Below, piece by piece: positions 9,024 to 18,885 of a stretch of 64,000 nt of DNA. The notes under the pieces were generated by a model, which did no database searches, was not told where the DNA came from, and saw only the letters and a list, made by a program, of their open reading frames with translations. The translations under genes were made by a program, and so were the position numbers. Each line of letters opens with the position of its first letter. The stretch's first letter is position 1. The stretch covers positions 1 through 64,000 of the forward strand of contig KN805429.1 of NCBI GenBank assembly GCA_000818945.1, given 5' to 3'. The stretch comes from Schizochytrium sp. CCTCC M209059 (Eukaryota > Sar > Bigyra > Thraustochytrida > Thraustochytriidae).

Positions 9024-10172
9024 TCACTCGCTGAGCACACGATAAGCAATGGCGTCGAGATTGGGACGGGCGTCGCGGGGATGGAGCTTTGTCAAATGAT
9101 AATACCAGAGGAGCGGCGTAATATACCAGGCAACAACGAGGTCAGAGGTGTAGTGGTGCCTCGAGGCGAGAATGAGGAAAGTCTCGAGAACGCAGAGTAC
9201 GAGGAGCGCAGCCCCGATAATTCGGTTGCGCTTGGGTGAAATCCAAAAGGCAGACTCACCATAGTGAAAGACGGAAAAGCTCAAGACCAACATGAGGAGC
9301 ATGTGACCCGAAAACATGAGGTCGCCACAATTGTGATAAATGTTGCCGAAAATGTAGAAACACTCGACGAGCGTTGGCTTGAAGCGCTCGGGATGCGCCG
9401 CGGTGAGACATCGATCGGCAGCGCCGGGTGTCGACGTAGAGAGATAGAGAGCGGCACGCAATGTCTGGCCAAGCGCGTAAACGGATGAGGTACGGAGCAC
9501 CACATTGACAGCGTGCGGCTTGGGATTTCGTGTCCCTGCGCTGGCATTATTGACAAAGAGCGCAAGGAGCATGGCGCCGGCCGTGATGCATACGGCAAAG
9601 AGTGGAAGGTCCACGATGCCAGAGTCTGCTGCCACAGGACTGAAACGCGGAATGACCTCGTGGCCGAGATCTGGAAGTCGTTTGACGGCCAGATCTTGCG
9701 GATATCGGTAAAAAGCAACATTGAGAAAGACGATCGAACCCCCATAAATGAGCACGAAAGCATTGCGTACGATCGCCTTCCATTGCTTGCGCAGGAGAAA
9801 GGCCTCCTCGTGTAGTCGCCACCAGAATCCGCCGCTCAAGACGAGGGCTTCGCTCACGACAGTTCCACCATCCGTGTACAACGAGCTTATGCTGCACGCT
9901 CGTCGTCCCGTTCGACGCGCGGCTATAGGCCTTGAATGGCTGGCAGAAGGCGTGTGTTCGAGCTCGTCGCTGTTCGATGAGGCGAGCATGAGGGCGCAAT
10001 CTTTGCTCGTCTCTCGCTCCTGCGAGGGCGAGGCGACGTGAGGCGGCCTGACGCGAGACGGGGCTGGATGACGAGGCAACGCGAGGCAAGTATCGCGGAG
10101 GCGCGCCGACCTGAATGGACAGTGAGGACCAACACGGTGACAGTCAATCAAGGCATCAATCACTTTTGGCAA
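9024..10172 (-). CDS. Sphingomyelin synthase-like (PAP2_C family) membrane enzyme
   Basis: The 382-residue protein has several hydrophobic spans (about 137-153, 188-207, 285-303, 317-336, 345-359). The family signature CGDLMFSGH sits at 282-290 and HHYTSDLVVAWY at 339-350, supplying the expected His290, His340 and Asp344 triad. Sphingomyelin synthases and related ceramide phosphotransferases move a phospho-headgroup from a glycerophospholipid to ceramide at the Golgi or plasma membrane. The headgroup cannot be told from sequence. The first 61 residues look unlike the family, so Met62 (position 9989) is a plausible true start, giving 321 residues. Confidence 0.82.
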   Translation of the reverse strand: MPKVIDALIDCHRVGPHCPFRSARLRDTCLALPRHPAPSRVRPPHVASPSQERETSKDCALMLASSNSDELEHTPSASHSRPIAARRTGRRACSISSLYTDGGTVVSEALVLSGGFWWRLHEEAFLLRKQWKAIVRNAFVLIYGGSIVFLNVAFYRYPQDLAVKRLPDLGHEVIPRFSPVAADSGIVDLPLFAVCITAGAMLLALFVNNASAGTRNPKPHAVNVVLRTSSVYALGQTLRAALYLSTSTPGAADRCLTAAHPERFKPTLVECFYIFGNIYHNCGDLMFSGHMLLMLVLSFSVFHYGESAFWISPKRNRIIGAALLVLCVLETFLILASRHHYTSDLVVAWYITPLLWYYHLTKLHPRDARPNLDAIAYRVLSE

Positions 10173-11068
10173 ATACCGTCCTTGGACTGCATTTAGCCAG
10201 TCAGTGGCAGGATAGCCTAGCAGATAGCCTGGCTAGCTTTCGACCGAGGTTTTCAAGAAGGAAATCGGCGAAAAGAAGTCCACAAAGATGATGGCTCATA
10301 GCAAGTAGGTAAAGGGCGAGCACAGAGCACGTTTCATCGCATGACGACTCGGATGAACCTTTTGAATGAGAAATCTTGTATAAATGGTCGAAAGGCAACG
10401 CCGGCGTCTTAGTTCGAGGCCCGTCAGGACGATGACTTACTGTTCATGTGGTCATGAGCGTTTTCTTTTTCTTATTGAAGGTGAAGATAGAGAGAGGCGA
10501 GAACGTATGGAGACAGGAGATGGAGGAGGTAAAGGAGGTGGTGGAAGAAGAGCCAAAAGGAGTCCGCCACTGCAAAGAATAGTCAAGAAATGTCGTCTTT
10601 TGGTGAGTTTTACACCAGCGATCTTGGCTTTTGTAGACCTTTAACATTTTTAAGCAAGGGCGCAAACCACGGGCTGAGCTCGACCACCTTGCTTGCGATA
10701 ATTGCATTGGCTTTGGTTTGGGTCGTTTCAAGGGAAAGAGTCCTGCAGGTTGTGAAATATTTGTTTTTTCAATTTATTTCGTTTCGTTTCATTTCGTTTC
10801 TCTTCTTTTTGAATAGTCCGTTCATGCGATGCAGCGCAATTCTGTTTTCTGTAACGTGCACGTGGAGCTTCTTGTAGCATTTGCACGTTTTGAAAGTGAT
10901 GCCATGCGTCGACGACGAGGAGGAGGAGGAGGAGGCCGTTGTCATACTGCGTTGGATGTCGCGCTGTTTAAGCAGTGCTAGGGCCAATTGATCAGCGGCT
11001 TAGGTGATCCGTGCGACAGCTTAGTCTCTCTTACCGTCCTTCTTGACTAAAACCTCGCTCCCGATTTT
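10173..11068. other. Intergenic region without recognisable gene
   Basis: No protein-like frame longer than about 95 codons is convincing. It contains a TTTCG/TTTCA pentanucleotide patch near 10780-10805 and a short GAG run near 10917-10935. The part next to 10172 is presumably the promoter of the minus-strand sphingomyelin synthase-like gene. Confidence 0.35.
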
Positions 11069-11330
11069 CAGGCGGCCATATCGGCCTCGAGACGCTCACG
11101 ATGCTTCATCTCGTCTTGCTTGCCTTTCCTCGCAAGTTCAACGAGCATCTTGTAGGACCTCGTCGTGCCTTTGAGCTCGTCGGCATGCTCTTGCTTGTTT
11201 CCCTTGAAGCGCTCTTCCGAAGTCTTCCAAATGTCTCGGTGACCTCGCCAACCGCCTTTTGGAGGCGCGCTACGCGATCTTTCAGTTCGTGCAGAGCATC
11301 TGCGTCTCTCTCAAGTCGCCCTCAGCTTTG
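11069..11330 (-). pseudogene. Decayed remnant of a coiled-coil protein gene
   Basis: Reading the minus strand, three frames each carry a piece of charged, heptad-rich protein that joins end to end. A stretch containing LERDADALHELKDRVARL is followed, after a frame change near 11225, by TSEERFKGNKQEHADELK and then KMLVELARKGKQDEMKHRER. It ends at a TGA at about 11069-11071. A further frame break lies near 11310. Weaker coding-like fragments continue toward 11600, up to the stop of the phytochelatin synthase-like gene. Adjacent frames carrying consecutive coiled-coil segments are not expected by chance, so I read this as a frameshifted gene fragment. The parent gene is unknown. Confidence 0.5.
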
Positions 11331-11605
11331 TCTTCAGTTGCCTGACTCGCGTCTTATGGGGGAGCGGCATTGTCGTCCTTTCATACGTTATACTTTCCAT
11401 TTTTGCCCTTGAGAAAAGAGTGTGATCGGATCGAGCTGACTGTCGAGCTAGCCACATTGGATCTCGCTCATGTACGTACAGTTTCAAGGCTCAAAAAGGT
11501 CGTCTAATCCACAGAGCTCAGAAGCGACGAGTGTCTTATAAGATTGTGCGTGTTCCATCTCAAGTAGAAGAAGAATCTTCCATTTCTCTTTTCGCTTGAG
11601 AGCTC

Positions 11606-12535
11606 TCAAGGCTCACCGAAGGCCATAAAAGGCTCAAGTTGGGAAATGCCGGCCTCGAGCAAAGCCAAGGTTTGCTCATTGGAGTCGCCGGCGCTCGAGA
11701 TTTGCCAATCTTGCATGTGCTTCTTAGTAACAACCCGGTCGCCTGGGAAACGGACAAGGACGCCGATATCTTCGTTTTGGGAGCACTCGATTGCGACAGG
11801 GCGGTGTTCGGGCGACAAGGCTAGAAACTGAGGTGCGGACGGCGCAATGACAAGAAATCCACGGCATCGATTTGCGTCGCTGTCGTGGTCGGCGGCAGCC
11901 TCCCAGAGTTTCGTGGTGTCTGTCCAGTAGTCATTCGTAGGTGTGAGTTTCCAAACGTCAAGGATGCGAAATGTATCATTGTCGGCGTTGTAGCAATCAA
12001 GCGGCGAAAAGTGGCCTTTGAAGGGGGTTTGGCCGGCGATCGTCATGTTGTAGTTCATGATGACCATGCAAGAGCCGCCGAGAGCTGCTTGCAAGGTGTC
12101 TCGGAATTCGTTGGCGTCCTTGAAGCGATCGGCGTAGCAGCACACGTGCAAGATCCCTGCGTTCCAGCTGAGCTGGGAGAGCTGCGCAAGCGTCATGCCG
12201 CGCGCCTTCACATTTGTCGCGGACACGGCATCTTTGGCGCCGTGTTCGGGTGTTCGCTGCCACGCAAGGACCTCGTCCTCCTGCGTGCGTCTAGGTGGTT
12301 GTTCAAGGAGCTTGTCTGCCTCGTGTAGCTTCAAGTGCAGGGCGTCGACGACGACAGCGAGCGAGGCCAAGCCGCACGCGGTGTCTCCCACCTGTTTGCG
12401 GAAAGCTCTCTCGAGCCAGCTCTTGCGAGACGTCGTCGCGGTCTCCGACCTCGCGCTCGTCTGGCGCTCGTCGCCGGAGGCGCTGGTCGTCTTCTTCGCC
12501 TCGTTCGGCGTCGGAGGAGGGTCGTCCTCCGCCAT
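11606..12535 (-). CDS. Phytochelatin synthase-like cysteine protease/transpeptidase
   Basis: The 309-residue protein matches the phytochelatin synthase N-terminal catalytic domain. The triad is visible: Cys54 in DTACGLAS, His175 in GHFSP and Asp193 in ILDVWK. The His-Asp spacing of 18 equals that of plant enzymes (Cys56, His162, Asp180 in Arabidopsis PCS1). KARGMTLAQLSQL and DEFRDTLQAALGG also fit the fold. The family makes heavy-metal-binding phytochelatins from glutathione, or cleaves glutathione and its S-conjugates. The Cys-rich C-terminal domain of plant enzymes is absent, so a peptidase-like role remains possible. The N-terminal 40 residues are charged and low complexity. Confidence 0.85.
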   Translation of the reverse strand: MAEDDPPPTPNEAKKTTSASGDERQTSARSETATTSRKSWLERAFRKQVGDTACGLASLAVVVDALHLKLHEADKLLEQPPRRTQEDEVLAWQRTPEHGAKDAVSATNVKARGMTLAQLSQLSWNAGILHVCCYADRFKDANEFRDTLQAALGGSCMVIMNYNMTIAGQTPFKGHFSPLDCYNADNDTFRILDVWKLTPTNDYWTDTTKLWEAAADHDSDANRCRGFLVIAPSAPQFLALSPEHRPVAIECSQNEDIGVLVRFPGDRVVTKKHMQDWQISSAGDSNEQTLALLEAGISQLEPFMAFGEP

Positions 12536-13259
12536 GACGGCGACGCTGGATGGATACCGTGCTCGATCCTCCCGGCGCCAGGGTCGAGGCCGGGCAGCCG
12601 CGCGTCGGTTGGCAGCAGTGCCGCTGCCGCTGCCGCTGCCTGCGTCCGGCGCTGGCGAAGTCCGCGAGGAAGGCCTCGTTCGTCCTCGCCACTCTTGGAA
12701 CTCCTCGGCCCGTTGGCGTGCGCGCGAGCGTGCGCGCCGTCGCCGGCACCGCCTCAGAACTGGCAGCTAGCTAGCTAGCTGGCGAGCGAGCAGGACGCGC
12801 TGGTCCTCGCTCGCGAGGTTCTTTCTTGGTGGCCGCCGCCGCTTCCGCCGCATCATCATCGAGGATTGTGTGCTGCCAGGGATCCATCCGTCCTCCTCGT
12901 GAGGATCCTGCTCCTGATCATGATCAGGATCATGAGCGACGGCGGCAACAAGTTCGCAAAGGAGAGCTCCGTCTCTCGCAAGGAGAGAGGCCGGCCCTCG
13001 GTCGCCGCTGGTCTCGGCCGGCGGCACGGAGAATGCCGCGTGCGGACCGTGGACTTGCGCTGCAGCAACCAGCCATAGCTAGCTAGCTCCAAGACCCCGG
13101 CCTCTCAAGACTCCGCATCTCGCGCTCCTCGATCGACCCGGCCGAGCTGGCGCTTCCTTTCGTCCCCTGCCTGCCTGCCTGCGTGTGCTCTGCTCTTTCT
13201 TTCCAGCGCCGCCCTGCTTGGCAGCGAGTGAAGTTGGCCCAAGCGACAGGCAGCACTGG

Positions 13260-13296
<37 letters not shown>

Positions 13297-14134
13297 ACTG
13301 CAGACACACGAATCCTGCTTGTGCCTGACTAGCCCGGCAGGAACTTGCAAGAAAGACCTCCTCCGCCCGCTCTTGCGCTTCTCCGCCTCGGGCTCCGCCT
13401 CCTCCTCGGCGGAGCGAACGAACCTCTGCAGCTCCAGCGAGGTCGCGTCAACCAGAAAGAGCAGGTCCTGCCTGGCCGGCGGCGTCCACCCATCCGAGCA
13501 CGCGGCCACCCATTCGTTATCTCGATTCTATCCTCTTCTATTCTGTATCCGCCGTCCTGCCAAGCTCCCATTCCGCGCCTGCTCCGCTTCGGCCGCGACC
13601 CGCGCGCGGCACGTTTGCAGAACGTGCTGGGAACGGTCCGCCCGGAACAGGCGGGCATCCGGAAGAGCCTCCTCCGTCCATTCTGCCGGGAGGGAGGGAG
13701 GGCGGCAGCGCGGGCCTCCGCGTCGGCCAGGGGCTGCACGCAGCCAGCCAGCCAGCCAGCCAGCCATCTATCCTTCCGCGTCGCGCGGCGTGGAGTCGGG
13801 TCGGGCCGGGTCGGGTCGAGTCCAATCCATCCGGCCTGGCAGCCTGGCTGCGACGGGGAGAGAGCGAGGGGTTAGGATTCGACCTCCTTCTTTTGCGCAC
13901 CAATCGTCCCCTTGTTTTTGTCTACCTACAGAGGCACAGACAGACACAGAGAGTGAGAGAGAGTAAGAGAGAGAGAGAGAGAGAGAGTGAGCGAGGGCCG
14001 CACGTTTTGCTCCCTATCTATCTATCTATCTAGCTGCCTATCTTATCTGCCTCGCGCCGTTGACCGCCGCTTGACTCTTGGCGCTTGCCGCTCGCATCCT
14101 GCCTCGCTCGCGCAGGCGGGCGGGCGGGGGGGGG
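12536..14134. promoter_or_regulatory. GC-rich divergent spacer, left part
   Basis: Spacer between the minus-strand phytochelatin synthase-like gene and plus-strand EF-1alpha. It contains AGCT-rich runs (12763-12780, 13076-13088), an 18 bp perfect palindrome at 12912-12929, a (GGCA)n run at 13260-13295 with a related one near 13165, a GCCA run near 13742-13765 and a GA run near 13957-13988. No open frame looks like a protein. Confidence 0.45.
13260..13295. repeat. (GGCA)n microsatellite
   Basis: About nine tetranucleotide units of GGCA/CAGG. Confidence 0.9.
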
Positions 14135-14674
14135 NNNNNNNNNNNNNNNNNNNNNNNNNNNNNNNNNNNNNNNNNNNNNNNNNNNNNNNNNNNNNNNNNN
14201 NNNNNNNNNNNNNNNNNNNNNNNNNNNNNNNNNNNNNNNNNNNNNNNNNNNNNNNNNNNNNNNNNNNNNNNNNNNNNNNNNNNNNNNNNNNNNNNNNNNN
14301 NNNNNNNNNNNNNNNNNNNNNNNNNNNNNNNNNNNNNNNNNNNNNNNNNNNNNNNNNNNNNNNNNNNNNNNNNNNNNNNNNNNNNNNNNNNNNNNNNNNN
14401 NNNNNNNNNNNNNNNNNNNNNNNNNNNNNNNNNNNNNNNNNNNNNNNNNNNNNNNNNNNNNNNNNNNNNNNNNNNNNNNNNNNNNNNNNNNNNNNNNNNN
14501 NNNNNNNNNNNNNNNNNNNNNNNNNNNNNNNNNNNNNNNNNNNNNNNNNNNNNNNNNNNNNNNNNNNNNNNNNNNNNNNNNNNNNNNNNNNNNNNNNNNN
14601 NNNNNNNNNNNNNNNNNNNNNNNNNNNNNNNNNNNNNNNNNNNNNNNNNNNNNNNNNNNNNNNNNNNNNNNNNN
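14135..14674. other. Assembly gap of 540 N
   Basis: A run of N flanked on both sides by G-rich sequence (poly-G on the left, GGGGGG on the right). True size and content are unknown. It sits about 240 bp upstream of the EF-1alpha start codon, so promoter elements may be missing. Confidence 0.99.
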
Positions 14675-14917
14675 GGGGGGAGGGAGAGGCAGGACGCGGG
14701 AGCGAGCGTGCATGTTTCCGCGCGAGACGACGCCGCGCGCGCTGGAGAGGAGATAAGGCGCTTGGATCGCGAGAGGGCCAGCCAGGCTGGAGGCGAAAAT
14801 GGGTGGAGAGGATAGTATCTTGCGTGCTTGGACGAGGAGACTGACGAGGAGGACGGATACGTCGATGATGATGTGCACAGAGAAGAAGCAGTTCGAAAGC
14901 GACTACTAGCAAGCAAG

Positions 14918-16566
14918 ATGGGCAAGACGAAGGAGGTACGTGAAAATGGAGCTGCCACGCGGGATTGTCCACCGTGACCGTATGGATACAGAAAAAAAGA
15001 GAAGAAAAACGGTTGGACGTCAGCCAGTCAGCCTTCTGCCTGTCTACCTGCTCCCGAAGGTTCTTTGCCGCGCACGCAAGAGCGTGACAAGGATAGACAA
15101 GCAGGGCAGAGATGAAAGCGTTGTTGTCGCACCAGGAGATTTCTGTATCCAAACGGTTGCGCGAGGATTTGTGCGATTACGTGGGCTAGGCCTCACCTAG
15201 CAACCGACGGGAGAAACAGAGAGACTAACTTTATTCTCGGTTGTTCCTGATTTGGTTCGATTCGATTGAATTTGCGTAGCACGTCAACCTTGTCGTCATC
15301 GGCCATGTCGATGCCGGCAAGTCGACCACCACCGGTCACTTGATCTACAAGTGCGGTGGTATCGACAAGCGTACCATCGAGAAGTTCGAGAAGGAGGCCG
15401 CCGAGCTCGGTAAGGGTTCCTTCAAGTACGCCTGGGTTCTTGACAAGCTCAAGGCCGAGCGCGAGCGTGGTATCACCATCGATATCGCCCTCTGGAAGTT
15501 CGAATCCCCCAAGTTCGACTTCACCGTCATCGATGCCCCCGGCCATCGTGATTTCATCAAGAACATGATTACCGGCACCTCGCAGGCCGATGTCGCCGTT
15601 CTCGTCATCGACTCGTCCCAGGGTGGTTTCGAGGCCGGTATCGCCAAGGATGGCCAGACCCGCGAGCACGCTCTCCTCGCCTTCACCCTTGGTATCCAGC
15701 AGATCATCGTCGCCATCAACAAGATGGACGACAAGACCACCATGTACAGCGAGGCCCGCTTCAACGAGATCGTCAGCGAGGTCTCCGCCTACCTCGGCAA
15801 GGTCGGCTTCAAGCCCAAGAAGATCAAGTTTGTCCCCATCTCTGGCTGGGCTGGTGACAACATGATTGACAAGTCCGACAACATGCCCTGGTACAAGGGA
15901 CCCTACCTGCTGGAGGCTCTTGACAACATCAAGCCCCCCAAGCGCCCCATCGACAAGCCCCTCCGCCTTCCCCTCCAGGATGTGTACAAGATTGGTGGCA
16001 TCGGCACGGTCCCCGTCGGCCGCGTTGAGACCGGTGTGATCAAGCCCGGTATTACCGCCTACTTTGCCCCCACCGGCGTGCAGACTGAGGTCAAGTCCGT
16101 CGAGATGCACCACGAGTCCATCCCCGAGGCTACCCCCGGTGACAACGTTGGCTTCAACGTCAAGAACGTCTCTGTCAAGGACATCAAGCGCGGTAACGTG
16201 TGCGGTAACGTCAAGGAGGACCCTCCCCGTGGCGCCAACTCGTTCCTCGCCCAGGTTATTGTCATGGGCCACCCCGGTGAGATCCGCGCCGGCTACGCAC
16301 CTGTGCTCGATTGCCACACCGCGCACATTGCCTGCAAGTTCGCCGAGATCCAGAACAAGATGGACCGTCGCTCCGGTAAGATCCTGGAGGAGGCCCCCAA
16401 GTTCATCAAGTCCGGTGACTCCGCCATGGTCAAGATGATCCCCTCCAAGAAGATGTGCGTCGAGTCCTTCACCGAGTACCCGCCCCTTGGCCGCTTCGCC
16501 GTCCGCGACATGCGCGTGACCGTCGCCGTCGGTGTCATCAAGGAGGTCGAGAAGGGTGACAAGTAA
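14918..16566 (+). CDS. EEF1A: Translation elongation factor 1-alpha (one intron)
   Basis: Exon 1 is 14918-14935 and encodes MGKTKE. Exon 2 is 15280-16566 and begins HVNLVVIGHVDAGKSTTTGH, restoring the canonical EF-1alpha N-terminus. The joined product is 434 residues. G motifs are visible: GHVDAGKST, DAPGHRDF, NKMD. It delivers aminoacyl-tRNA to the ribosome as a GTPase. The next ATG in exon 2, at 15340, would remove the P-loop and cannot be the real start. Codons are strongly biased to C or G at third positions, as expected for a very highly expressed gene; a by-product is a long meaningless open frame on the opposite strand. An AATAAA occurs at 16698. Confidence 0.96.
14936..15279 (+). other. 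Intron of the EF-1alpha gene
   Basis: A 344 bp intron with donor GTACGTG directly after codon 6 (GAG) and acceptor TTTGCGTAG just before the CAC codon of HVNLVV. It is in phase 0. Removing it rebuilds the conserved N-terminus. It is the only intron I could support in the window. Confidence 0.88.
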
Positions 16567-17580
16567 GCGGCTCCATCCTCTCTCATTTCCATGACTGAGT
16601 TTGTGTGCTAGCTTGCATGTCCTCTTTTTCGTTCCATCTACTGATGCGGATCTGAGCGCACGCGAGAGCGAGCATTTCTTCCACTACTACCCCAAAAAAT
16701 AAACGATCTCTTATCGAGCTCGTCCATTCCCCTTTCTTTTTTACCGTTCTTGACCTCCCTCTTTGAAGCCCCATGCATGCACATAGTTTGCTGTGTGAGA
16801 TCCGTCCTGTTTCTCTGCTCTTGAGTTAAGGACCGTAGCGTCGCGGCTGCGATAGTAGAGCAATGTTTCAAGAAGATAAAAACTGTTTGTTGCGACTTGC
16901 TTTTGGGGATCGTTCGGATCCGCGTGATATCGGTTCTCGGCTTGTCGATGGTTCCCCATTCTATTCTTGATGTCAATGTTTTCTTGCTGGCTAAACGTAG
17001 CTCGAGATTAGCCAGAAGATAAGTATCGGGTCTTAGCTCCAGTTTCTCCCTGGCACGCTATTTCTTCATTCCCGCATGCTCTTGATTTGCATCGAATTTA
17101 ATCTACGATGGTCTTCTTATTCATCTACTGCGAACGTAACGTCCTTGTCTCTCGTCGCTTGTTGCCTCCTCGATCGCCCTGGTCAGTTCATCAAACTCCT
17201 CTTCGAACCCCCAACAGAAAATTGAAAAATGGAGGTATTTAGTCTTGGGATTGGCCCCTTCTTACATGGACGTTTACCCCGAAAGTAGTCGATGGTGTTG
17301 TCTCGAGGTCCCGCGCAGATTGATCGGTAAAAACCTAGCCGCGCGGCGTCGATCACGGTCGCCGGAGGCGCAGCTGCGCCATAGATCGCGGGTGCCGTTG
17401 CAGGGGTGTTCCCCTTTACCCGTTTGGTTTTCCCGCTTTCCTCGAGAGCCCTTCGGCCATTCTCGCAGGAGGCGAAAGGCAGTTAGCTGATCGTGCCGAC
17501 GCCGCCCAACGTTGGTCCTGGACCCACGGAAAGATCTCTCTTCCTCTCGCGCACGCACGCAGAGAAAGACGTAAAGGATA
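16567..17580. other. Intergenic region between EF-1alpha and sulfotransferase genes
   Basis: Contains the EF-1alpha 3' UTR with AATAAA at 16698-16703, then about 880 bp with no protein-like frame. The last few hundred bases presumably hold the promoter and 5' UTR of the sulfotransferase gene at 17581. Confidence 0.4.
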
Positions 17581-18885
17581 ATGGCCGCGTTCAGCAAGCG
17601 CGCAGAGGGTCTGCCCCTTCCTGTCAAGATTGCACTCAGCGTATGCGGACTCTTGCTCCTCATCCTCATGCTCAACCAAGCCACAAGTAACGACGCCACT
17701 GTAAGCAAACTACTTGGAGCGAGCCACGCCAACGAGGTACCCGATGATTCGGCACTCGAAGTCGACGTCAACCCCACCGACCCCATCGACTTTCAGGAGA
17801 ATGGCCTCCCAATCTACCCAGACACCCCTTTGAGCGAAAAGGGCAAGTTTGTCAAGGGCAAGTCTGTCTACACGCGCGAGCAGGTCGACGAGATGAACCG
17901 TAAAATTGAAGAACTGGCCCAAAACGTGATCAAGCGTATCGAGGCCGGACCTCCAAAGTGCATGCCAAAGATTTGCGCGGAAAAGTACAAGTTTAGAGAT
18001 ACCACCAAGACCACCGGACTCAAGGTAGGCCTGACGTCCATCCCTGGCTCCGGAAACACCTGGATGCGAAGTGTCGTTCGCGCTGGCACGCGCCTCTACA
18101 CCGGTTCGGTGTACCGCGACGGAAACCTCATCAAGAATGGTTTTATCGGCGAAAAGCTCGACGTCAAGGATCCCGCCACCGCCGTCATCAAGTCGCACCA
18201 TGGCTTTCACTACAAGCACCCCATTTGGAGGTTCTGCGACGCAAACATTCACGTTATTCGCTCCCCCTTTGATGCGTTTCTTGCTGAATGCAACCGTCAC
18301 GGCGGCGGCCACACGGGCTCGCTCGACCGCGACGTTCTCATCAAAAAGTGCACCAACTTTGCCTCCCACAAGATTGGCCGTATCAAGAATATGTACGATG
18401 TCTGGGAGAAGGAGTCCAAGGGCGAGCTCAAGACGCGCCAGGGACCCACTGTTCGGGTTCACCTGCAAGAGGACCACGCCATGCCCATTGCCACTCTCTT
18501 TTACGAGGACATGGAGCGGGATTTTACCCGCGCCACGGCCTATCTGCTTTCGTTTCTCCAGGTTTTTATGGAGGACGAGCCTGAATGGCCGGACGCATAT
18601 GAAGGACTCATTTGTGCCCTTTCCGAAGGTCAGCAGCAGGAAAAAATTCACCGCCATGCCAAGGAACCTCCTCCCGGAGAGATTTTCCGCACGCCCTCGG
18701 GCGAGCCAAACGAGATCTCCCAGGCGCTCTGCAAGGCCGTCGAAGACCTCTGGAACGAGGACAAGTGGGGACCTTGCAATGGCCATTACCAAAAGGACCG
18801 CACAGATATCGTCAAGCACCCTCGTATGCACGACATTCCAGAAAATGTTTGCGAGGCGGGCGAGAGCCCAGACCCCACCGTTTAA
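17581..18885 (+). CDS. WSCD-like type II membrane sulfotransferase
   Basis: The 434-residue protein has a short basic N-terminus and one hydrophobic span at about 15-32, the layout of a Golgi type II enzyme. The PAPS 5'-phosphosulfate loop is IPGSGNTW at 154-161 and the 3'-phosphate motif is VIRSPFDAFLAE at 225-236. The segments RLYTGSVYRDG and NGFIGEK match the animal WSCD family, in which the loop is likewise PGxGNTW followed by YTGS. Such enzymes transfer sulfate from PAPS to glycans, and WSCD1 has been linked to sialic acid sulfation. The acceptor here is unknown. The luminal stem (about 33-145) is acidic and contains a short coiled coil near 98-122. Confidence 0.83.
   Translation: MAAFSKRAEGLPLPVKIALSVCGLLLLILMLNQATSNDATVSKLLGASHANEVPDDSALEVDVNPTDPIDFQENGLPIYPDTPLSEKGKFVKGKSVYTREQVDEMNRKIEELAQNVIKRIEAGPPKCMPKICAEKYKFRDTTKTTGLKVGLTSIPGSGNTWMRSVVRAGTRLYTGSVYRDGNLIKNGFIGEKLDVKDPATAVIKSHHGFHYKHPIWRFCDANIHVIRSPFDAFLAECNRHGGGHTGSLDRDVLIKKCTNFASHKIGRIKNMYDVWEKESKGELKTRQGPTVRVHLQEDHAMPIATLFYEDMERDFTRATAYLLSFLQVFMEDEPEWPDAYEGLICALSEGQQQEKIHRHAKEPPPGEIFRTPSGEPNEISQALCKAVEDLWNEDKWGPCNGHYQKDRTDIVKHPRMHDIPENVCEAGESPDPTV

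Noticed and set aside
15193..16326. 377-codon open frame antisense to EF-1alpha
   Set aside because: Codon bias of EF-1alpha (C/G third positions) removes stops on the opposite strand. The frame's Val/Gly/Leu/Asp-rich translation matches no family.
15340..16566. EF-1alpha starting at the first ATG of the long exon
   Set aside because: It would omit the P-loop (GHVDAGKST) that lies in frame just upstream. The spliced model restores it.
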